This document shows positions 26,401 to 34,399 of a stretch of DNA of 64,000 nt, one piece after another. Both the position numbers and the translations under genes were made by a program. A model generated the notes under the pieces. It searched no databases. It worked only from the letters and a program-made list of their open reading frames with translations, and was not told where the DNA came from. Position 1 is the first letter of the stretch, and each line of letters begins with the position of its first letter. This DNA is from Mesoflavibacter sp. (GTDB lineage Bacteria; Pseudomonadota; Alphaproteobacteria; UBA8366; Aestuariispiraceae): NCBI GenBank assembly GCA_017792345.1, contig CP051228.1, positions 124,001-188,000 on the forward strand, in the 5' to 3' direction.

Positions 26401-27118
26401 CGAAGACGGCAGCCTGGGCGAATTGTTCATCGATATGCACAAGGAAGGCGCCGCCTTCCGCTCGCTGATGAACAATTTCGCCATCGCCGTCTCCATCGGC
26501 CTGCAGTACGGCGTGCCGCTGGAAGAATATGTGGAGGCCTATACCTTCACGCGCTTTGAACCGTCGGGGATGGTCGAGGGCAACGAGGCGATCAAGATGG
26601 CGACCTCGATCCTGGACTATATCTTCCGCGAAGTGGCGATCAGCTATCTGGGCCGCGACGACCTGGCCCATGTGCAGCCCGAAGACATGCTGCCGGACAC
26701 GACTGGCGGCGGTGACAAGGAAAGCGAACTGGCGGAAGAGACCGCCCAGGCCATTCAGGCGATCCAACGGATCACCAGCCGGGGCTTCGTCCGCAAGTCG
26801 GACCTGACCGCCTATACCAGCGTCGTGACCCAGTTGGGCGGCGGAGGCGCCGCCGGCAGCATGACCAATTCCGCGCCTACCGCGTCTCGCGGCGGTGCGG
26901 GCACACAGTTTGTGGAGACCGGGGCGGTCGGCGACACCGCCGTCCAGGTCGGCGAAGCGGTGCGCGAACAAGTGGACGGCCGTCTGGAACGGATCCGCGA
27001 AGCGCGCGCCAAAGGGTATGAGGGCGATCCCTGCGGTGACTGCGGGAACATGACCCTCGTGCGGAACGGCACCTGCCTGAAATGCGTCACCTGTGGCGCC
27101 ACCAGCGGGTGTTCGTAA
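23411..27118 (+). CDS. nrdJ: Vitamin B12-dependent ribonucleotide reductase (class II)
   Basis: 1235 residues, full length for the alphaproteobacterial class II enzyme, no intein. It reduces ribonucleotides to deoxyribonucleotides using adenosylcobalamin to generate the thiyl radical, and needs no oxygen. Visible features: N-terminal [16 protein letters not shown], the active-site region [19 protein letters not shown] (Asn, Cys and Glu of the catalytic set), [27 protein letters not shown], and a cysteine-rich C-terminal tail ([22 protein letters not shown]) that passes electrons. The start is backed by AAGGGGG upstream. No other reductase lies in the window, so DNA synthesis here may depend on cobalamin. 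Confidence 0.97.
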   Translation: MRIARRFTNKNESPYAAIQFRKTNSEIRNPDGTVVFQLKDIEIPSNYSQVAGDVLAQKYFRKAGVPAATKPVKEKDVPEFLWRRVPDEGALDKLPEDTRYGSETRATQVFDRLAGTWTYWGWKGGYFDAEEDAQAYFDEMRFMLARQMAAPNSPQWFNTGLHWAYGIDGPSQGHHYVDYKTGKLVRSKSAYEHPQPHACFIQSVDDDLVNDNGIMDLWVREARLFKYGSGTGTNFSRIRGANEPLAGGGKSSGLMSFLKIGDKAAGAIKSGGTTRRAAKMVVVDIDHPDIEKFVDWKVIEEQKVAALVAGSKLHAQHLNAIMQACNEGRLDDGAVLTGDARFDPKRNRTLKAEIRAARRAQIPENYVQRVIQFARQGYTGIEFPTYDTDWDSEAYSTVSGQNANNSVRVTDDFLRAVETGGDWKLTNRTDGKTAKTIKAADLWEKIGHAAWASADPGIQYDTTINDWHTCTNSGRINASNPCSEYMFLDDTACNLASLNLMQFRRPDRGFDIEGFSHAVRLWTVTLEISVLMAQFPSKSIAELSYKYRTLGLGFANIGGLLMAAGLSYDSDEGRAICGAISALMTGVSYETSAEMAAELGAFPGYEENRDAMLRVMRNHRVAAHGWGDGYDGLAVTPVPLDVPNCPDEVLAKAAADAWDRAVKAGEQHGYRNAQATVIAPTGTIGLVMDCDTTGIEPDFALVKFKKLAGGGYFKIINRTVPEALKTLGYSEREIGEIERYAVGHGTLAGAPGVNHDSLMAKGFGPEEIAKLESALGNAFDIKFVFNKWTLGEAFCTDMLGFDADDLNNMSFDMLAELGFERHEIEAANTYCCGAMTLEGAPHLRSTDLPVFDCANPCGKKGTRFLTAESHIRMMAAAQPFISGAISKTINMPNSASVEDCKAAYILSWKLGLKANALYRDGSKLSQPLASSLLDDDDLQDDLADATPAEAIPMVAERIVERIIEKRADRKKLPHRRKGYTQKAIVGGHKVYLRTGEYEDGSLGELFIDMHKEGAAFRSLMNNFAIAVSIGLQYGVPLEEYVEAYTFTRFEPSGMVEGNEAIKMATSILDYIFREVAISYLGRDDLAHVQPEDMLPDTTGGGDKESELAEETAQAIQAIQRITSRGFVRKSDLTAYTSVVTQLGGGGAAGSMTNSAPTASRGGAGTQFVETGAVGDTAVQVGEAVREQVDGRLERIREARAKGYEGDPCGDCGNMTLVRNGTCLKCVTCGATSGCS

Positions 27119-27194
27119 GGGCCCGGCCCTTCCTTTTTCGTCGGGCCCTCGGCGCGGATATCCCTACTCCGCGCCACGGTGCTCCCTGTGACCT

Positions 27195-27223
27195 TGCCCC
27201 CGGCACGCGCCGGGGGCATTTTT
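27195..27223 (+). terminator. Rho-independent terminator of nrdJ
   Basis: Perfect 10-bp stem TGCCCCCGGC (27195-27204) and GCCGGGGGCA (27209-27218) with a four-base loop, followed by five T. It lies 77 bases after the nrdJ stop. A weaker GGGCCCG/CGGGCCC dyad lies between (27119-27148). Confidence 0.88.
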
Positions 27224-27286
27224 CGATGCGAGCGTCCCCTCCTTAAGATACAACCAGAATAATGAATGACGTCGGGGGACCGCATT

Positions 27287-28393
27287 GTGAAGAAAGTAGC
27301 ATTCGGCGCGGCCGGCGCCCTGGCCGCAGCAGCGGCATTGTTCATCCTGTTGCAGACACAAAAGTCAGGCAGCAGCGGCTACGTCCCACTGCCGAAGCTG
27401 CCCTCGAACGGCACGATCGAGCTTCGCGTCGCCCTTATCGAAAATCCACGCCTGACGACTTTCTCCGCCGCGGAGTGGCAACAGGTGCTGGAGACCACGA
27501 GAGATCTGACGCAGGAACATTTTGGCCTGGACGTGGATTTCACGGATCCGGCTCCGTTGTCCCTGGAAGACGTCTTCGACCGGTTGGACAACAACCTATC
27601 GGATGCTCACAAGGATCATATTGCCGGCCTCGATCCCGATCGGATCGATTGGAACCGAATGGCAGAGGCTATTCTGCCTACGCTCCCCACTCATGACGAA
27701 GGCCTCTCCGCCGCCTTTGAGACCGTGAAAGCGCATACCGGCGCGAGCTATAGTGAGATGACGTCGGTTGCCGTGGAAACGCGCCGGCGGCAATTGGCGC
27801 TAATTCTGGCCGATCTCTTGAAAGAAAAACTAGCGGCCTATCGATCCGGAGACAGCGCAAAGGCCATTCAAGATTCCGAGCGTCCCGGCAAGCCCGGATA
27901 CAATGAATGGATCTATTGGGACGCGCTGCCGTCCTTGTCGTTGCCCTACGACATCTATCTTACGAACCAGCCGGTCATCAGCGTGGAGTACACTCAATAC
28001 CCGATCCATGCCGTCATTGGCGGCGGCGTGACCGCCGGCACGACGAGCGGCGCCACGCAAGGACAATTCGGAACTGCGGCTTGGGTGACGAACTTTTTCA
28101 ACATGGCCAGCGACCCAGTATATGCCGCTATTCGCGGTGGTACGGAAACGTCGCGTACACAGGCGATCAGGATGACCGCGCTGACGCTGACCCACGAAAT
28201 CGGGCATGTCCTGTTTCACTTCGGGCATCCCTGGGAGAACCCGTCCTGCATCATGGCGCCATCCCGCTTCGAATCCGCGGAAGGGGCGTTTCGCCGGATC
28301 GATGCGAACGCCTGTCAAATCGGCTCCAGTCCCGATATGACCCCCGGCGCGGCTAGAATACCCGCTCCCTACTTTAAGGAGATGGACCGTTAA
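27287..28393 (+). CDS. Membrane-anchored HExxH putative metallopeptidase
   Basis: 368 residues from the GTG at 27287, which has GGGGGA eight bases upstream; an ATG at 27266 has no such site. The N-terminus (VKKVAFGAAGALAAAAALFILL) is a signal anchor. Near the C-terminus is LTHEIGHVLFHFGHPWENPS (H303, E304, H307) followed by CIM at 321-323, recalling the HExxH plus Met-turn of metzincins. The third zinc ligand is displaced: the usual position 11 is glycine, with histidines at positions 9 and 12 (H311, H314). Two cysteines (C321, C343) may form a disulfide. No closer family recognised; likely periplasm-facing. It follows the nrdJ terminator, so it has its own promoter. Confidence 0.65.
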   Translation: MKKVAFGAAGALAAAAALFILLQTQKSGSSGYVPLPKLPSNGTIELRVALIENPRLTTFSAAEWQQVLETTRDLTQEHFGLDVDFTDPAPLSLEDVFDRLDNNLSDAHKDHIAGLDPDRIDWNRMAEAILPTLPTHDEGLSAAFETVKAHTGASYSEMTSVAVETRRRQLALILADLLKEKLAAYRSGDSAKAIQDSERPGKPGYNEWIYWDALPSLSLPYDIYLTNQPVISVEYTQYPIHAVIGGGVTAGTTSGATQGQFGTAAWVTNFFNMASDPVYAAIRGGTETSRTQAIRMTALTLTHEIGHVLFHFGHPWENPSCIMAPSRFESAEGAFRRIDANACQIGSSPDMTPGAARIPAPYFKEMDR

Positions 28394-28463
28394 CCCCGGA
28401 GAGTTCCGATACCGGACACTCACCACCACCTAACCAAAACCGTTTCAGGTCAGGTCGATATCG

Positions 28464-28934
28464 ATGGAAGAGAATGCCACCCCTCTCACCGGCGGCTGCA
28501 TGTGCGGATCGGTGCGGTATGAAGCGCGGGGAGAGCCGTTGGTCGTCGGACATTGTCATTGCCAAAGCTGCCGCCGCCATACCGGCGCGCCTGTCGTGAC
28601 ACTGGTGGCCTTCACCGCCGACCGGATACGGTTCACCGGCCGGACGCGCAGCATCTACAACTCCTCACCCGGCGTGAAACGGGCCTTCTGCGACCAATGC
28701 GGCACGCCATTGACCTGGGAAGGGTTCTCCCGGGCCAGCAATGCCGAGGTCATCGAGGTTCATGTCAGCACCCTGGACGATCCGGCGCGCGTATCCCCCA
28801 CCGAACATTGGCTGCATGACGAACGGATCCCCTGGTTCGACACCGCCGACGGGCTTCCGCGGTACCGCGGCAAGGGTGCTGCGGGAGAAGAGCCCTATCG
28901 CCACGGCCCTGTCGAAGACGGACTGCCCGATTGA
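28464..28934 (+). CDS. GFA family (CENP-V/Gfa) zinc protein
   Basis: 156 residues. Zinc-binding cysteines appear in the family order: GGCMCGSVRYEA near the N-terminus, CHCQSCRR near residue 30 and FCDQCGTPL near residue 75. The family is named for glutathione-dependent formaldehyde-activating enzyme, though most members have no proven reaction; S-hydroxymethylglutathione handling is a general guess. Downstream HAD gene follows after 34 bases on the same strand, so the two may be cotranscribed. Confidence 0.88.
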   Translation: MEENATPLTGGCMCGSVRYEARGEPLVVGHCHCQSCRRHTGAPVVTLVAFTADRIRFTGRTRSIYNSSPGVKRAFCDQCGTPLTWEGFSRASNAEVIEVHVSTLDDPARVSPTEHWLHDERIPWFDTADGLPRYRGKGAAGEEPYRHGPVEDGLPD

Positions 28935-28968
28935 TCGATTGTCACATTTCCGCGTTACAGGACCATTC

Positions 28969-29562
28969 ATGAAAATAGACACCTATCTGTTCGACATCGG
29001 CGGCGTTCTGGTCGATTGGAACCCCGATCACCTGCTCCGCGGCCTGCTACCGGACGACGCCGCCATTCGCGCCTTTCGCGCGGAGGCCGTGACCCAGGAC
29101 CGCATCCTGAAGATGGATCGCGGCCAAACCTGGGACGACCAACTGGCGGAGATCGCGGCGAGTGCGCCGCAGCACCTCGACACGGCGCGCGCATATCGCG
29201 ACCGATGGGTCGAGACAATCGCCGCGCCGATCCAGGAAACCGTGGACCTCATGCTGGCGCTTAAAGGCGAAGGGCACCCGATCTACGCCCTGTCCAATTA
29301 CGGGGCCGAGAATTTCGAGCGCTCCGTCGATGTGTATCCCTTTCTGGACGCGTTCGACGGGCGGGTGGTTTCGGCCTATGAAGGCGTAATCAAGCCCGAC
29401 CCGGCGATCTATGACATCGTCATCGAGCGTTTCAGCCTGACGCCGGAAACAACGCTGTTCATCGACGACCGCCCGGAGAACACCGACGCGGCCGCCGAGA
29501 AGGGCTTTCAGGTGCATACGTTCACGACAGCCGAAAGCCTGAAACGTTTTCTGGGACGGTAG
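28969..29562 (+). CDS. HAD superfamily hydrolase, subfamily IA
   Basis: 197 residues from the ATG at 28969 (AGGA six bases upstream). All four HAD motifs are present: FDIGGVLVDWN (I, with nucleophile Asp9), ALSNYG (II), KPDPAIYD (III) and FIDDRPEN (IV). The motif I version with GG and a valine-rich end resembles YihX-like phosphatases and 2-haloacid dehalogenase relatives; phosphatase activity on a small phosphate ester is the likely reaction. Ends just before an extragenic palindrome and convergent lrp. Confidence 0.88.
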   Translation: MKIDTYLFDIGGVLVDWNPDHLLRGLLPDDAAIRAFRAEAVTQDRILKMDRGQTWDDQLAEIAASAPQHLDTARAYRDRWVETIAAPIQETVDLMLALKGEGHPIYALSNYGAENFERSVDVYPFLDAFDGRVVSAYEGVIKPDPAIYDIVIERFSLTPETTLFIDDRPENTDAAAEKGFQVHTFTTAESLKRFLGR

Positions 29563-29578
29563 GCGGCGAACGCCGTGT

Positions 29579-29649
29579 TCCTGCGAAAGCAGGAACCTTC
29601 ATCGATCCGGCACGGTGCAGACACATCGAAGGCTCCTGCTTCCGCAGGA
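29579..29649. repeat. Extragenic palindrome between convergent genes
   Basis: A 22-base arm at 29579-29600 and its inverted copy at 29628-29649 match at 20 of 22 positions; the 27-base loop is unremarkable. Each arm itself contains a small CCTGC/GCAGG hairpin. It lies between the HAD gene and convergent lrp, as expected for a dispersed repetitive extragenic palindrome; it may stop transcription from both sides. Only one copy was noticed in this window. Confidence 0.7.
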
Positions 29650-29665
29650 GCACGGACTGAGCAGG

Positions 29666-30124
29666 TCACCGCACCGGTGGCGGCTTTCGGACGATGCGGC
29701 GCAGGGCCATGTTGGATTGAATTCGGCTGACATGGGGCAGGCGCGAGATGTGGGTCTTGTGGATGCGTTCGAAATCGCGCATATCGCGGACGACCAGGCG
29801 GAGCAGATAATCCGCCTCCCCCGCCATCAAATGACATTCGACCAGTTCGGGAATGGCGGCGACCGCGCGTTCGAAATCGGTCAACACCGCCTCGCTTTGG
29901 CCGCTCAGCGTAATCTGCACGATGACGCTGCCGTCGAACCCCAACCGCTCTTCATCCAGAAGCGCGGTATAGCCTTCTATGATCCCCTCCTCCTCCAACC
30001 GGTTGAGCCGGCGCTGGCATGTCGACGCGGAGATCGCCAGGCGCTGACCCAGTTCGGCCAAGGTCAGCCGGGCGTTTTGCTGCACCGCATCCAAAAGGGC
30101 GATATCGGTATCGTCTAAACGCAT
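29666..30124 (-). CDS. Lrp/AsnC family transcriptional regulator
   Basis: 152 residues from the ATG at 30124. N-terminal helix-turn-helix (DIALLDAVQQNARLTLAELG; ISASTCQRRLNRLEEEG) followed by the RAM ligand domain (FDGSVIVQITLSGQ; VECHLMAGEADYLLRLVV). Divergent from alanine dehydrogenase with a 167-base gap, the arrangement known for AldR-type regulators that activate ald in response to alanine. A longer start (30217) would place 31 unrelated residues in front and is rejected. Confidence 0.93.
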   Translation of the reverse strand: MRLDDTDIALLDAVQQNARLTLAELGQRLAISASTCQRRLNRLEEEGIIEGYTALLDEERLGFDGSVIVQITLSGQSEAVLTDFERAVAAIPELVECHLMAGEADYLLRLVVRDMRDFERIHKTHISRLPHVSRIQSNMALRRIVRKPPPVR

Positions 30125-30143
30125 CTTGCAAGATTCCGTCACA

Positions 30144-30168
30144 AAGAAATTGAGATTGCACGTTTCTT
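30144..30168. promoter_or_regulatory. Possible Lrp-type site between lrp and ald
   Basis: AAGAAA (30144-30149) and TTTCTT (30163-30168) form an inverted repeat with 13 bases between, in the A+T-richer divergent region. Lrp-family sites are degenerate A/T-rich dyads, so this is only a candidate. A further AAGAACCTTCTTCG stretch lies about 20 bases on. Confidence 0.35.
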
Positions 30169-30291
30169 CGATTTGGTACCGCTTTAAGAACCTTCTTCGC
30201 AAGCACATTTCGGGCAATTCGACGTATCATCCAAACTTCCGAAACAGGCGGCTCTCACGGGCTGGAAAGACGAATACCAAGGGGTGGATCA

Positions 30292-31419
30292 ATGCTCATC
30301 GGCGTGCCGAAAGAGATCAAAAATCATGAATACCGCGTCGGCCTCGTGCCCTTCGCGGTCCGCGAGCTGGTGCATAACGGCCATAAGGTCGTCATAGAGA
30401 CCCAGGCCGGGTCCGGCATCGGCGTCAGCGACGACGACTACCGGGCGGCAGGCGCGGAAATCCTGGGCGACGCGAAAACGGTCTTCGAAAAGGCCGAGAT
30501 GATCGTCAAGGTGAAGGAACCGCAGGCGGTCGAATGCGAGATGCTGCGCGAAGGCCAGTTGCTGTTCACCTATCTGCATCTGGCGCCGGACCTGCCCCAG
30601 ACGGAAGGCCTGCTGAAATCCGGCTGCGTCGCCATTGCCTATGAAACTGTGACCAGCCCGCGCGGCGGCCTGCCGCTGCTGGCGCCGATGAGCGAGGTCG
30701 CAGGACGCATGGGTCCGCAGGCCGGCGCCCATTGCCTGGAGAAGGCACAGGGCGGCCGCGGCGTGCTGATGGGCGGCGTTCCGGGCGTGGCCCCGGCCAA
30801 GGTCGTCGTCATCGGTGGCGGCGTCTCCGGCACCAATGCGGCCCGGATCGCGCTGGGCATGGGGGCGGAAGTCACCGTTCTGGAACGCAACATCGCCCGC
30901 ATCGCACAGCTGGACGACATGTTCCGCGGCACCGGCATGAAGACCCTGTATTCGACCGTGGATGCGGTTGAAAAAAGCGTTCAGGACGCGGATCTGGTGA
31001 TCGGTGCGGTACTGGTTCCCGGCGCGGCGGCACCGAAGCTGATCAACCGCGAGATGCTGAAATCCATGCCGGACGGCTCGGTCGTGGTCGATATCGCGAT
31101 CGACCAGGGCGGATGCCTGGAGACCTCCCGGCCGACGACCCATGCCGACCCGACCTTCGTCGAGGAAGGCGTCGTGCATTACTGCGTCGCCAATATGCCG
31201 GGTGCCGTGGCCCGCACGTCGACCTTCGCGCTGAACAACGCCACCCTGCCCTTCGCGGTGGCCCTGGCGAACAAGGGATATCGCGGCGCGCTGGCCGAAG
31301 ATCCGCATCTGCGCCAGGGGCTGAACGTGGCCGAAGGCAAGATCACCTACAAGGCCGTCTCCGAGGCACATGGCCTGGGATACACCGCCCCGGAAGAAGC
31401 CCTGGGCATTTCTTTCTGA
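30292..31419 (+). CDS. ald: Alanine dehydrogenase
   Basis: 375 residues, the normal length. NAD-dependent reversible deamination of L-alanine to pyruvate and ammonia, cytoplasmic. Key residues line up with characterised enzymes: Arg15 ([10 protein letters not shown]), Lys75 (VKVKEPQ), His96 (TYLHLAPD) and the aspartate in [12 protein letters not shown]. The Rossmann motif [20 protein letters not shown] is at about 172-190. AAGGGG precedes the start, and a strong terminator follows. Divergent from the lrp-type gene, its likely regulator. Confidence 0.97.
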   Translation: MLIGVPKEIKNHEYRVGLVPFAVRELVHNGHKVVIETQAGSGIGVSDDDYRAAGAEILGDAKTVFEKAEMIVKVKEPQAVECEMLREGQLLFTYLHLAPDLPQTEGLLKSGCVAIAYETVTSPRGGLPLLAPMSEVAGRMGPQAGAHCLEKAQGGRGVLMGGVPGVAPAKVVVIGGGVSGTNAARIALGMGAEVTVLERNIARIAQLDDMFRGTGMKTLYSTVDAVEKSVQDADLVIGAVLVPGAAAPKLINREMLKSMPDGSVVVDIAIDQGGCLETSRPTTHADPTFVEEGVVHYCVANMPGAVARTSTFALNNATLPFAVALANKGYRGALAEDPHLRQGLNVAEGKITYKAVSEAHGLGYTAPEEALGISF

Positions 31420-31444
31420 ACCGGATCCTCCCGGTGACGAGCCT

Positions 31445-31477
31445 GCGGCCCCGGCGCATCGCCGGGGCCGCTTTTTT
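31445..31477 (+). terminator. Rho-independent terminator of ald
   Basis: Perfect 11-bp stem GCGGCCCCGGC (31445-31455) and GCCGGGGCCGC (31461-31471) with a five-base loop and six T. It lies between ald and the convergent glutamine synthetase-like gene. Confidence 0.92.
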
Positions 31478-31482
31478 CGCCG

Positions 31483-32826
31483 TCAGACGTTCAACAGAAG
31501 GTTCTCGCGTTCCCAGGAACTGATGACCCGCTGATACAGATCGTATTCGTGGTTCTTCACATCCATATAGGCGCGGGAGAAATTCTCCCCCAGCGTATCC
31601 TTCAACGGCTTTGCATAGTTGAACTTATGCAGCGCGTCGCCCTGGTTCCGGGGCAGCGCAAAGGCAAAACGATAGGCATCGCCCTCGACCGGGTTGGACG
31701 GTTCGATCTTTTCCTTCATGCCCAGATAGCCACAGGCCAACGTCGCCGCCATCGCCAGATACGGGTTGGCGTCGGACCCGGCCAACCGGTTCTCGATGCG
31801 CCGCGCCTGGGGTGAGGAATCAGGCACGCGCAACCCGCAGGTCCGGTTGTCATGCCCCCAGTGAACGTTGATCGGCGCATCGGAATAACGCGCGATCCGG
31901 CGATAGCTGTTCACGTTCGGGGCCATCAGCGGCATCGCCGCCGGCAGATAGCGCTGCAGCCCGCCGATATAGTGCAATAGCGTCTTCGAATCCTTACCGG
32001 ACTTGGTCGCGAAGACGTTCCTGCCGGTATACATGTCGACCAGCGATTGGTGGATATGCATTGACGATCCCGGCTGATGCTGGTGCGGCTTCGCCATGAA
32101 GGTCGCATAGATATCGTGCTTCAACGCCGCCTGGCGGACCAGACGCTTGAACAGGAAGACCTGGTCGGCCAGTTCCAGCGGATCGCCGTGGTTGAAGTTG
32201 ATCTCCATCTGCGCCGCGCCGGCCTCATGCGCCATCGTGTCGACGTCCAGATTGGCCGCCTCGCAGAAGTCGTAGATATCCTCGACAATCGGATCGAACT
32301 CGTTCGCGGCCTCGATACCATAGGCTTGGCGACCGGATTCCTGTCGGCCGGACGCGCCGATCGGCGGTTCCAGCGGATAGTCGGGATCCAGGTTCTTCTT
32401 CACGAAATAGAATTCCAGTTCCGGCGCCACGACCGGACGCAGCCCCTTCTTCGCATAGAGTTCCAGGATCCGGCGCAGCAGATAGCGCGGGGAGATGTCG
32501 ACCGGCTTTCCGTTCAAGTGGAAGGCGTCGCAAATGACCTGCGCCACCGGTTCCGGGTACCAGGGGACCAGGCGGATCGTGTTCGGGTCCGGCACCATGG
32601 CGATGTCCTTGTTCGTATCCGCCACCACATCGGTTTCGAACACGAAATCGCCGGTCACCGTCTGAATGAACAAGCATTCCGGCACCCGCAAACCGCGGTC
32701 GCCCAGGCCGTCGATGAATTTCTGCGTCGGCAGGATCTTGCCCCGCGCGATCCCGGACATGTCCGGCAACAGACATTCGACCTCGTCGATGTTCCGTTCC
32801 TTAACCCACTCGATCAGATTACTCAC
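31483..32826 (-). CDS. Glutamine synthetase family protein (gamma-glutamylpolyamine synthetase type)
   Basis: 447 residues with the GS fold: beta-grasp N-terminus (DEVECLLPDMSGIARGK), then the metal and ATP motifs APELEFYFV, AGAAQMEINFNHGDPLE, ATFMAKPHQHQPGSSMHIHQSL, NVNSYRR and RIENRLAGSDANPYLAMAA. The tyrosine adenylylation loop of classic GlnA is absent, as in PuuA/GlnA3-type enzymes that ligate glutamate to amines. Divergent from a second GS-like gene and near a PuuB-like oxidase, so a polyamine or amine substrate is likely. Paralogue of the gene at 33011, not a recent duplicate. Confidence 0.88.
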   Translation of the reverse strand: MSNLIEWVKERNIDEVECLLPDMSGIARGKILPTQKFIDGLGDRGLRVPECLFIQTVTGDFVFETDVVADTNKDIAMVPDPNTIRLVPWYPEPVAQVICDAFHLNGKPVDISPRYLLRRILELYAKKGLRPVVAPELEFYFVKKNLDPDYPLEPPIGASGRQESGRQAYGIEAANEFDPIVEDIYDFCEAANLDVDTMAHEAGAAQMEINFNHGDPLELADQVFLFKRLVRQAALKHDIYATFMAKPHQHQPGSSMHIHQSLVDMYTGRNVFATKSGKDSKTLLHYIGGLQRYLPAAMPLMAPNVNSYRRIARYSDAPINVHWGHDNRTCGLRVPDSSPQARRIENRLAGSDANPYLAMAATLACGYLGMKEKIEPSNPVEGDAYRFAFALPRNQGDALHKFNYAKPLKDTLGENFSRAYMDVKNHEYDLYQRVISSWERENLLLNV

Positions 32827-32903
32827 GTTACCCTACCTCTACCGCGCCCCAGGCAGGTGTCGGTATGAGCCCCCCAGACAGAAAAAAGCGCAGCGCCAAA
32901 GAT

Positions 32904-32913
32904 TGTGATCACA
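32904..32913. promoter_or_regulatory. Perfect palindrome TGTGATCACA between divergent GS-like genes
   Basis: A 10-base perfect palindrome in the 184-base divergent region, followed by an A+T-rich run (TTTTTTATGCC). It is about equally placed for both genes. The half-site TGTGA resembles CRP/FNR- and GntR-type sites; which protein binds is unknown. Confidence 0.4.
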
Positions 32914-33010
32914 TTTTTTATGCCTTATAGTCTCGTCCGACCGCAAGGGGGAATCGGCTTGCGGTATCCGATGTCCGCTTCAAGGACGCTTCTCAGCAAC
33001 GGTGTGTTCC

Positions 33011-34396
33011 ATGACTGCCTGGCTCAGTAAAAAAGAAGTCGACGCCTTCGTGAAGGCCAATCCCGGATTGAAGGGCGTCGACATGCTCGTGCCGGACATG
33101 TGCGGGATCCTGCGTGGAAAGCGGATCGGCGTCGAGGCGATCGACAAGCTGCATGAAGGCGGCGTCGCCCTGCCCGGATCGACCTATCTTTTGGATGCGA
33201 CCGGCCAGAACTGCGACACGATCGTCTATGGCACTTCGGACGGCGACCCGGATTTCAACTGCCTGGGCGTCGCCGGCACGCTGAAGCCGGTACCCTGGGC
33301 CCATGCGCCGACGGGCCAGGTCATCGCCAGCATGGTGACGGCGGAGGGAGACCCCTTCTTTGCCGATCCGCGCTTCATCCTGGCGCGCGCGACCCAGCCG
33401 CTGGTCGATATGGGCTATACGCCCGTCACCGCGATTGAGCTGGAATTCTACCTGATGGACGCGAAGCTGGGCCCGTCAGGCATTCCGAACACGGCCAGTT
33501 CCCCCGCGACCGGACAGCCGCAGACCACGACCCAGGTCTACGGCATTGAAGAACTGTACGAATTCGAGGATTTCCTGACCGATGTCGAGGATGCTTGCGT
33601 CGCGCAGGACGTTCCCGCCGACACGGCCACGGCGGAATACGGGCCGGGCCAGTACGAAATCAATCTGCATCACGTCGACGATCCGATCAAAGCCTGCGAC
33701 GACGCGATCCTGCTGAAACGCATCATCAAGGGCGTCGCGCGCAAGCACGGCATGATCGCGACCTTCATGGCCAAGCCGTTTTCCGAACGCGCGGGCTGCG
33801 GCATGCATATCCATCTCAGCCTGTTGGATAAGAACGGCAACAACATCTTCGCCGGGCCGATGGACAAGGAAATCGGCCTGCCGGCGTCGAAGGCGCTGCG
33901 CCACGCCATCGGCGGCCTGGCCGCGACGACGGCCGATTCCATGGCTGTCTTCGCCCCGAACGCCAATTCCTATCGCCGGTTCCAGGCAAATTCCTATGCC
34001 CCGATCAACACGGCATGGGGCGTCGACAATCGCACGGTGTCGTTGCGCATTCCGCGCGCGGACGAGAAGGGCATGCGGGTCGAACATCGGGTCGCGGGCG
34101 CGGATGCAAACCCCTATCTGACCATGGCCTGTGTCATGGCCGGCGTGCATCACGGCCTGACCAAGAAGCTGGATCCGGGTCCGATCGAGAAAAGCAACGC
34201 CTATGAAAAGCCGGTGACGGAACTGCCGCTGCGTTGGTGGCAGGCGCTGCAGACCTTTGGCGAAAGCAAGATCCTCCCGAAATATCTCGGCGCGCATTAT
34301 TGCGAGACCTACGCAGCGGCGCGCAGCTTCGAGAATGACGCGTTCCAGGCGCAGATTCCGCCCCTGGATTACGAATGGTACCTGCGCACGGTGTAA
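33011..34396 (+). CDS. Glutamine synthetase family protein (PuuA-like, gamma-glutamylputrescine synthetase type)
   Basis: 461 residues from the ATG at 33011 (GTG at 33002 is an alternative). N-terminal MLVPDMCGILRGKRI, then the GS motifs AIELEFYLMD, EYGPGQYEINLHHVDD, TFMAKPFSERAGCGMHIHLSL, NANSYRRFQ and VEHRVAGADANPYL. First gene of a plus-strand pair: the FAD oxidase starts three bases after it ends. In E. coli PuuA attaches glutamate to putrescine and PuuB oxidises the product, and this gene order matches that pathway. Exact amine is inferred. Confidence 0.9.
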   Translation: MTAWLSKKEVDAFVKANPGLKGVDMLVPDMCGILRGKRIGVEAIDKLHEGGVALPGSTYLLDATGQNCDTIVYGTSDGDPDFNCLGVAGTLKPVPWAHAPTGQVIASMVTAEGDPFFADPRFILARATQPLVDMGYTPVTAIELEFYLMDAKLGPSGIPNTASSPATGQPQTTTQVYGIEELYEFEDFLTDVEDACVAQDVPADTATAEYGPGQYEINLHHVDDPIKACDDAILLKRIIKGVARKHGMIATFMAKPFSERAGCGMHIHLSLLDKNGNNIFAGPMDKEIGLPASKALRHAIGGLAATTADSMAVFAPNANSYRRFQANSYAPINTAWGVDNRTVSLRIPRADEKGMRVEHRVAGADANPYLTMACVMAGVHHGLTKKLDPGPIEKSNAYEKPVTELPLRWWQALQTFGESKILPKYLGAHYCETYAAARSFENDAFQAQIPPLDYEWYLRTV

Positions 34397-34399
34397 GAC

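Noticed and set aside
24398-26971. Long minus-strand open frame opposite nrdJ
   Set aside because: No domain or ribosome-binding site; nrdJ on the plus strand is unmistakable.
23411-27118. Possible intein in nrdJ
   Set aside because: Length is normal for the class and no splicing-block motifs break the conserved reductase segments.
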